Origin: Candidatus Peribacter sp. UBA6535
GTDB lineage: Bacteria; Patescibacteriota; Gracilibacteria; Peribacterales; Peribacteraceae
Length of the DNA: 6,406 bases
Reading direction: 5' to 3'
NCBI GenBank assembly: GCA_002436205.1
Contig: DJKT01000038.1
Span: forward strand, 1-6,406
The position numbers were made by a program, and so were the translations under genes. How positions within the stretch are numbered: position 1 is the first letter of the stretch; each line of letters begins with the position of its first letter. The notes under the pieces are model-generated. The model did not search any database. It worked only from the letters and a program-made list of their open reading frames with translations, and was not told where the DNA came from. This document shows, one piece after another, positions 1 to 4,781 of this stretch.

Positions 1-3000
1 TCTACATACGGACTGATAGAATTTTACCAAGCAGCGCAAAAGCATGGCGTAAAGCCAATCTTGGGACTCGAAACCTATTGCGCAGTGCGCACGAGACACG
101 ACAAAGAAAGCGGCATTGATACAAAGCGCTATCCCATAGCACTCTTTGCACAGACGCAAGAGGGCTATGAAAACCTTCTGCAACTCGCAACAAAGGCGGC
201 GCTCGAAGGAATGTATTACAAACCCCGCATTGATGACGAGCTTCTTAAAGAGCACGGCAAAGGGCTGATAGCACTTACGGGTCCAATAGGAGGAACGATC
301 CCCCAAGCAGCACTCGCAGAAGACGGGCAGCGCATCAAAGAGCTCGTAGACAAGTATCACGAGTTCTTTGGCAAAGAAAACCTCTACTTCGAACTGATGG
401 AACTCCCAAATGTCACAGGACAGAGCGAGATAAACCAGCAACTTATACACTGGGGTAAAGAGTTAAACGTGCCAGTAGTTTCCACATGCAACAGCCATTA
501 CTGCAATCCAGGCGATGCAGAAGCACATGATGTACTGCTCTGCATACAAAAGAACGCACATGTCGACGACCCAAGTAGATTTTCTATGCGTGACAGTGAT
601 TTTTCTATGCGGCCATTCGAAGAGATGAAAAAAATATTTTCCCACGCACCCGAAGCCCTCGAAAATACAAAAGTGATCGCCGACCGCTGTGCAATAGAGC
701 TCGACTTTGGAACCTATCACATTCCAAAGTTTCCAACGCCAAACAAAAAATCTGAAACGCAATACCTGCGCGACACTTGCGAGAAAGGATTTGCAAAAAA
801 ATATCCAGAAGCAACTGCCGAGCATGCAGAGCGTATGAACTATGAATTGGGGATCATTGAAAAAATGGGATTCTCCGGATACTTCTTGATTGTCGCAGAT
901 TTTGTAAACGAAGCCAAAAACCGTGGCATCACCGTAGGCCCGGGACGCGGATCTGCCGCAGGATCTTTGGTAAGTTACTGCCTTGGCATCACAGAACTCG
1001 ATCCCTTAGAACATGGGCTACTGTTCGAGAGATTTTTGAATCCGGAACGTATCTCTATGCCTGATGTGGATATCGACTTTGCAGATAACAGACGTGACGA
1101 AGTACTCGATTACGTACGAGAAAAATATGGCCAAGATCGTGTAGTGCAAATCTGCACTTTTGGAACTTTGGCAGCCCGCGCTGCGGTAAAAGATGTGGGC
1201 CGCGCGTACGGCGTACCATTTTTAGAAATGAATTCACTGGCAAAACTCATCCCCGACCGCCCCGGGACAACGCTGGATGAAGCACTGGAAACACCGGAGC
1301 TCAAAAGTGCGTATGACAGCAATGAAACCTACAAGAAGATTATTGATACGGCGCTAAAGCTCGAAGGGAAAGCCCGTCACGTTTCAGTGCACGCCTGCGG
1401 AGTTATCATCACAGAAGAACCCACCGTGCACTACACCAGCCTGCAGCGCGCACCCAAAGACGACACAACAATCATCACACAGTCTTCTGCAAAACCACTG
1501 GAAGCCCTCGGGCTCCTTAAGATGGATTTCTTGGGACTGATGAACCTCACCGTTATCCAAACAACACTCGAAATCATCGAGCGAACCAAAGATGAAGGAA
1601 TAGATATCACAAAGATTCCACTGGATGACAAAGAAACGTTCAAATTATTGCAGCGCGGAGACACAACCGGAGTGTTCCAGTTGGAATCCGGCGGAATGCG
1701 ACGCTACCTCAAGCAGTTAAAGCCGACTGAATTTAGTGACATCGTTGCTATGGTTTCTTTGTACCGCCCGGGACCAATGGAGTGGATCCCGAGTTACATC
1801 AAAAGAAAGCATGGGCGAGAAGAGGTGAAGTACATTCACGACGACCTTAAGCCAATTTTGGAACCCACGTACGGTATTGGTATTTATCAGGAGCAAATCC
1901 TGCAAATCGCACGGGCGTTCGCGGGATACTCATTGGGAGAGGCAGACATTCTACGTAAGGCAATCGGTAAGAAGATTAAATCCGAACTCGATGCACAGAG
2001 AGAGAAGTTTATCGAAGGGGCTTTAGAAAAGAAGTACCAAAAGAAACTCGCGGAGGAGATCTTTGATGATGTGATCACTCCATTCGCAGGCTATGGATTT
2101 AACAAATCCCATGCAGCAGGATATGCCCGAATCGCGTACGAAACCGCATATCTCAAAGCAAAATATCCAACGGAATTTATGGCAGCACTCCTCTCTGCAG
2201 ATGCGCAGCGTACAGATCGCGTGATGATCGAAATAGAAGACTGCCGTAATATGGGAATAGAAGTATTGCCCCCAGATATCAACGAGTCTCTGCGTCATTT
2301 CACAGCTCTACCGGAACAGAAAGCTATTCGCTTTGGACTCACAGCGATAAAAGGAATTGGCGATAGCTCTGTACTACAAATTATTGAAGCAAGACAGGAA
2401 GGTGGAAAATTTGAAGGGATAGAAGATTTCGCAAAGCGCATTCCCGCAAAAGTGCTCAATAAGAAATCACTGGAAGCATTGGCGAAATCCGGATCTTTGG
2501 ATTCGCTCGCAGAACGCAGCAAAGTAGTGGAGCATTACGATAAAATCGTAGATTTTGCAAAATCCATCGGCGATGTCAGCAGCCAACAAACAGATTTATT
2601 TGCACAAATGGATGATACCGAAGCCGCAAAAATAGAATTCCCCGAAACAGTGGAAGCAACACTTCAGCAAAAATTGCAGTGGGAGAAAGAAACACTGGGA
2701 CTGTATGTGTCCAGCCACCCCTTGGCAGGATTAAGTAAATACATCGGAAAGAAAGCGCAACTAACAAAGGGGCTGACGAATAAAGATGTCGGTAAGAAAA
2801 TAACACTCGCCGGTATCGTGGAAGGAGTAAAACAAATCACTACAAAGAAAGGAGACACGATGGCAATCGTATTTTTGGAAGACCCCACCGGGAAAATTGA
2901 AATCACACTCTTTCCTCGCACCTTTGCGCAGGCCGCAGACTATTTGGAAAAGCCAGACACCGTCATCGTCGTTGGTGGAACCCTCGATAACCGCTCTGGA

Positions 3001-3567
3001 CAGCTACAATTACGTGCAGATGCTATCAAGAAAGCATCACTCTCTCGCATGATTGAAAGTGCAAAGAAGAATGGCTTCTTTGATGAAGAAGAGGCTAAGC
3101 GTGGTCTCACCATTACCAAAGCAACTCTAGAAGAAGAACAAGTAGAAGTATTGGATGAAGAGGGAAATGTTATTGCTGGAGAAACAATGAAAGTAAAAGA
3201 AAACGAAGTACCCGATGAATTCCTCGGACCTCTTGGCCAGTGGATTTCAAAAGGTATGAACATAGAAGAAGCATTGGATGCAACGATAATAAAACTTATG
3301 GAGAAGCCGAAATCTAAGAGGAAAAGAGGAAAAGAAGAAAAGAAGAAAGATAGTCGTATTTCTATTCACACAATTGACCTCCCCTCCCGCGCACCCAAAA
3401 AAATGCTTCTGGATATCAAAAAGACACTCGAAACATATCCCGGAAAAGAAAAGGTGCAGTTAAAAATTGGGCAGCAGACTATTCCACTTCCAATGACTGT
3501 TAATATGTCGATGGTACTGGAAAAGAAGTTAGAAGAAGTAAGACAGCAGTATGAAGTAACAACGTAA
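1..3567 (+). CDS. dnaE: DNA polymerase III subunit alpha (DnaE), 5'-truncated by the window edge
   Basis: Catalytic subunit of the replicative DNA polymerase. The reading frame is open from base 1, so the TTG at 61 is not the start; the family N-terminus (first PHP His-x-His and Asp-His motifs, probably 30-40 residues) lies upstream. 1188 residues are visible. Order seen: PHP domain about 1-230; palm with GPGRGSAAGS at 313-322, PDVDIDF with D355/D357, and KMDFLGL with D509, matching the three catalytic aspartates of E. coli alpha (D401, D403, D555); HVSVHACGV near 460; fingers with GVFQLESGGMR near 557 and LYRPGPME near 587; FNKSHAAGYA at 700-709; helix-hairpin-helix region about 780-850; a clamp-binding QTDLF; an OB fold about 931-1015; a charged insertion about 1016-1119; and a conserved C-terminal tail 1120-1180. 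The PHP domain lacks several metal ligands (see findings), so built-in proofreading is doubtful. It ends 3 bases before tsaC, suggesting one transcript. The identification is very secure. Confidence 0.97.
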   Translation, partial: STYGLIEFYQAAQKHGVKPILGLETYCAVRTRHDKESGIDTKRYPIALFAQTQEGYENLLQLATKAALEGMYYKPRIDDELLKEHGKGLIALTGPIGGTIPQAALAEDGQRIKELVDKYHEFFGKENLYFELMELPNVTGQSEINQQLIHWGKELNVPVVSTCNSHYCNPGDAEAHDVLLCIQKNAHVDDPSRFSMRDSDFSMRPFEEMKKIFSHAPEALENTKVIADRCAIELDFGTYHIPKFPTPNKKSETQYLRDTCEKGFAKKYPEATAEHAERMNYELGIIEKMGFSGYFLIVADFVNEAKNRGITVGPGRGSAAGSLVSYCLGITELDPLEHGLLFERFLNPERISMPDVDIDFADNRRDEVLDYVREKYGQDRVVQICTFGTLAARAAVKDVGRAYGVPFLEMNSLAKLIPDRPGTTLDEALETPELKSAYDSNETYKKIIDTALKLEGKARHVSVHACGVIITEEPTVHYTSLQRAPKDDTTIITQSSAKPLEALGLLKMDFLGLMNLTVIQTTLEIIERTKDEGIDITKIPLDDKETFKLLQRGDTTGVFQLESGGMRRYLKQLKPTEFSDIVAMVSLYRPGPMEWIPSYIKRKHGREEVKYIHDDLKPILEPTYGIGIYQEQILQIARAFAGYSLGEADILRKAIGKKIKSELDAQREKFIEGALEKKYQKKLAEEIFDDVITPFAGYGFNKSHAAGYARIAYETAYLKAKYPTEFMAALLSADAQRTDRVMIEIEDCRNMGIEVLPPDINESLRHFTALPEQKAIRFGLTAIKGIGDSSVLQIIEARQEGGKFEGIEDFAKRIPAKVLNKKSLEALAKSGSLDSLAERSKVVEHYDKIVDFAKSIGDVSSQQTDLFAQMDDTEAAKIEFPETVEATLQQKLQWEKETLGLYVSSHPLAGLSKYIGKKAQLTKGLTNKDVGKKITLAGIVEGVKQITTKKGDTMAIVFLEDPTGKIEITLFPRTFAQAADYLEKPDTVIVVGGTLDNRSGQLQLRADAIKKASLSRMIESAKKNGFFDEEEAKRGLTITKATLEEEQVEVLDEEGNVIAGETMKVKENEVPDEFLGPLGQWISKGMNIEEALDATIIKLMEKPKSKRKRGKEEKKKDSRISIHTIDLPSRAPKKMLLDIKKTLETYPGKEKVQLKIGQQTIPLPMTVNMSMVLEKKLEEVRQQYEVTT
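2587..2601 (+). other. Sliding-clamp (beta) binding motif within DnaE
   Basis: Residues 863-867 of the visible DnaE read Q-T-D-L-F. This fits the bacterial clamp-binding consensus Qxx(L/M)F and sits where E. coli alpha carries its internal QADMF motif, between the helix-hairpin-helix region and the OB fold, in a polar, probably flexible segment. By family knowledge this peptide docks into the DnaN hydrophobic pocket and gives the polymerase processivity. The match is read directly from the sequence; binding itself is inferred. Confidence 0.75.
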
Positions 3568-3570
3568 AAT

Positions 3571-4170
3571 ATGGATAGTCACCCTGCTTCAGAAGAAGGC
3601 ATTCAAAAAGCACTCGATGTACTGCGCACAGGTGGCGTCGTCGCCCACGCTACAGAAACGTGCTACGGCCTTGCCTGTGATTTGCAAAACCCCGAAGCAG
3701 TAGACCGATTATTTGCAATAAAACAACGCAGCCCCGATCAGCCGGTTAGCGCACTCTTTGCAAAGGTGGAACAGGCTCAGGCATTTCTTGAATGGAATGA
3801 AGAGGCAATGCAACTGGCCTCAGAGCATTTACCGGGCCCTCTTACAATTATTATGAAAAAGGCTCCGGGATGCAATTTACGTGTCTGTCCTACAGGCTCC
3901 GAATCTATCGGCCTGAGAATCAGTTCCCATCCAACAGCACGCGCACTTGTTGAGCAATTCGGCTCTCCACTGTCTACCACCTCAGCAAATATCCACGGCC
4001 AGCCCAATACATTCAGCAAAGAAGATATCGAGAAGCAATTCGCTGCAGCCGGACATAAACCGGATTTGATCCTCGATGATGGACCTGTCGAAGAGTCTGA
4101 TACCTCAACAGTGGTGGACGTTTCCGAAGGCATTGTTCATGTTTTACGATCAGGAGATATATCTCTGTAA
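3571..4170 (+). CDS. tsaC: L-threonylcarbamoyladenylate synthase (TsaC / Sua5-YciO-YrdC family)
   Basis: Makes threonylcarbamoyl-AMP from threonine, bicarbonate and ATP, the first step of t6A37 modification of ANN-decoding tRNAs; the TsaD complex then transfers the group. 199 residues, the short single-domain TsaC form without the extra C-terminal Sua5 domain. Visible family motifs: ATETCYGL at 27-34 (usual PTETVYGL, with Pro to Ala and Val to Cys), the K-x-R nucleotide motif at K51/R53, PGPLT at 88-92, RISSHP (usual RxPxHP), STTSAN at 135-140 with S138 and N140, and STVVD near the C-terminus. The start is the ATG 3 bases after the dnaE stop; no Shine-Dalgarno sequence precedes it, so translation probably depends on coupling to dnaE. 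YciO and YrdC paralogues share the fold, but the K-x-R and S-x-N motifs favour true TsaC activity. Being in an operon with dnaE is incidental to its function as far as can be seen. Confidence 0.93.
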   Translation: MDSHPASEEGIQKALDVLRTGGVVAHATETCYGLACDLQNPEAVDRLFAIKQRSPDQPVSALFAKVEQAQAFLEWNEEAMQLASEHLPGPLTIIMKKAPGCNLRVCPTGSESIGLRISSHPTARALVEQFGSPLSTTSANIHGQPNTFSKEDIEKQFAAAGHKPDLILDDGPVEESDTSTVVDVSEGIVHVLRSGDISL

Positions 4171-4174
4171 TTTG

Positions 4175-4203
4175 TTGCAAAATGCTAACTGCTAACTGCT
4201 AAT
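4175..4203 (+). promoter_or_regulatory. Weak possible promoter ahead of nrdR
   Basis: TTGCAA at 4175-4180 (4 of 6 to the -35 consensus) lies 17 bases before GCTAAT at 4198-4203 (4 of 6 to the -10 consensus). The -10 ends 8 bases before the nrdR ATG, so transcription would begin at or next to the start codon and give a leaderless mRNA. The -10 falls inside a short tandem repeat, so a chance match is possible; read-through from dnaE-tsaC is the alternative. Confidence 0.25.
4183..4203 (+). repeat. Three tandem copies of a 7-bp unit (TGCTAAC)
   Basis: TGCTAAC, TGCTAAC, TGCTAAT follow directly on each other, then a decayed CTGCTGA runs up to the base before the nrdR start. The repeat fills most of the 41-base gap between tsaC and nrdR. 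Because the period is not a multiple of three, it places TAA in all three frames. It may be a slippage product or a small dispersed repeat; no regulator site is recognised in it. Confidence 0.8.
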
Positions 4204-4211
4204 CTGCTGAC

Positions 4212-4655
4212 ATGCATTGTCCCCGTTGTAAATCAGAAGATACGGCTGTTGTAGACTCACGCCTTGCAGAAGACGGACGTGCCGTACGCAGACGTAGAGA
4301 ATGCACGAAGTGTCAGCATCGATTTACGACCTTTGAAAGACAGGAGATGAGTGCGCTGATTGTGGTAAAACGTGATGGAACCCGAGAGCCCTACAGTCGA
4401 TCGAAACTCGAACATGGTCTTTGGGTTGCCTGTACCAAGAGGCCTGTAACACAAGATCAAATTGATAAAATGCTGACAAAACTCGAAGAGAAGTGGGGAG
4501 GAAACAAAAAAGAAGTCAGCTCCTCAACCATTGGAAATGATGTGATGAAAGAACTCAAACGCATCGATAAAGTTGCCTATATTCGCTTTGCCTCCGTGCA
4601 CCGCGAATTTAAGGACGTAGAGGAGTTTAAGGAGGCAATGAATAAACTCCTTTAA
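4212..4655 (+). CDS. nrdR: Transcriptional repressor NrdR
   Basis: Zinc-ribbon and ATP-cone regulator that binds ATP or dATP and represses ribonucleotide reductase genes at paired NrdR boxes. 147 residues, near the usual 150-160. The zinc ribbon uses C3, C6, C31 and C34 (MHCPRC and ECTKC), with the family's basic DNA-contact stretch RAVRRRREC at 23-31 and FTTFER at 38-43. The ATP-cone domain follows from about residue 49 (VVKRDGTREPYSRSKL, then KRPV), with the tail KVAYIRFASVHREF typical of the family. The start is fixed by the cysteine pair immediately after Met1. No Shine-Dalgarno motif precedes it. No NrdR box or ribonucleotide reductase gene is visible, so the targets lie elsewhere. It follows tsaC by 41 bases and could share the dnaE transcript. 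The last codons and the stop take part in inverted repeats described separately. Confidence 0.97.
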   Translation: MHCPRCKSEDTAVVDSRLAEDGRAVRRRRECTKCQHRFTTFERQEMSALIVVKRDGTREPYSRSKLEHGLWVACTKRPVTQDQIDKMLTKLEEKWGGNKKEVSSSTIGNDVMKELKRIDKVAYIRFASVHREFKDVEEFKEAMNKLL

Positions 4656-4660
4656 GGAGT
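4621..4660 (+). repeat. Two mutually exclusive hairpins over the end of nrdR
   Basis: AGGAGTTTA (4621-4629) is the exact reverse complement of TAAACTCCT (4643-4651), a 9-bp stem with a 13-base loop. The same right arm, read as ACTCCTT (4646-4652), also pairs perfectly with AAGGAGT (4654-4660) with one spacer base, the T of the stop codon. The two stems cannot form together. The second arm also opens the downstream nonamer array. The pairing is seen directly; any role in termination or RNA stability is inferred, and part of it could be chance from repeated GAG/AAG codons. Confidence 0.55.
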
Positions 4661-4735
4661 GCGAGGAGTACAAAGAAGGCGAAGATGGCGAGGATCCTCG
4701 CTCCCCTCGTTTTCTTCGCCATCCTCGCAATCCTC
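4654..4735. repeat. 82-bp inverted array of degenerate 9-bp units between nrdR and aspS
   Basis: Reading inward from each end, both strands show 9-bp units like GAGGATGGC. On the + strand: AAGGAGTGC, GAGGAGTAC, AAAGAAGGC, GAAGATGGC, then GAGGAT. On the - strand: GAGGATTGC, GAGGATGGC, GAAGAAAAC, GAGGGGAGC, then GAGGAT. They meet at a central GGATCC (4692-4697) inside the perfect palindrome GCGAGGATCCTCGC (4688-4701). Folded about the centre, 29 of 41 positions form Watson-Crick pairs and 3 more G-T pairs, with no insertion or deletion. A register shifted by one unit also pairs (4678-4685 with 4713-4720). It could act as a terminator or RNA stability element, or be a member of a dispersed palindromic repeat family. 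Confidence 0.8.
4689..4716 (+). terminator. Possible intrinsic terminator inside the inverted array
   Basis: CGAGG (4689-4693) can pair with CCTCG (4705-4709) across an 11-base loop, and the run TTTTCTT (4710-4716) follows at once. Position after nrdR and before a separate promoter is right for ending the dnaE-tsaC-nrdR transcript. The stem is short and competes with the larger fold of the array, so the exact terminator form is uncertain. Confidence 0.3.
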
Positions 4736-4745
4736 AAAAGAATGC

Positions 4746-4774
4746 TAGAAACCCCTACCTAAAGCCCGTACAAT
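4746..4774 (+). promoter_or_regulatory. Predicted promoter of aspS
   Basis: TAGAAA at 4746-4751 (4 of 6 to the -35 consensus) is followed after 17 bases by TACAAT at 4769-4774 (5 of 6 to the -10 consensus). It sits just downstream of the inverted array. The -10 ends 7 bases before the aspS ATG, so the expected transcription start coincides with the start codon, which predicts a leaderless or near-leaderless mRNA. This agrees with the lack of any Shine-Dalgarno motif there. Confidence 0.5.
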
Positions 4775-4781
4775 CCTTTCG

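Noticed and set aside
61..63. TTG at 61 as the start of dnaE
   Set aside because: The frame is open upstream to base 1 and those codons encode conserved PHP sequence (YGLIEFYQAA, then GVKPI), so the gene begins before the window.
463..825. 120-codon open frame on the - strand
   Set aside because: It lies wholly opposite conserved dnaE and its translation resembles no recognisable family; a shadow frame.
1..3567. Intein or frameshift in dnaE
   Set aside because: The frame runs without a break and all polymerase motifs follow in normal order and spacing; the only extra length is the C-terminal insertion, which has no intein splice motifs.
4171..4211. NrdR box ahead of nrdR for autoregulation
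   Set aside because: No pair of sites resembling the palindromic NrdR box consensus is visible in the gap.
4742..4762. Six-codon leader peptide ORF (MLETPT) upstream of aspS
   Set aside because: It has no ribosome binding site and overlaps the predicted -35 element, so it would lie outside the aspS transcript; probably chance.
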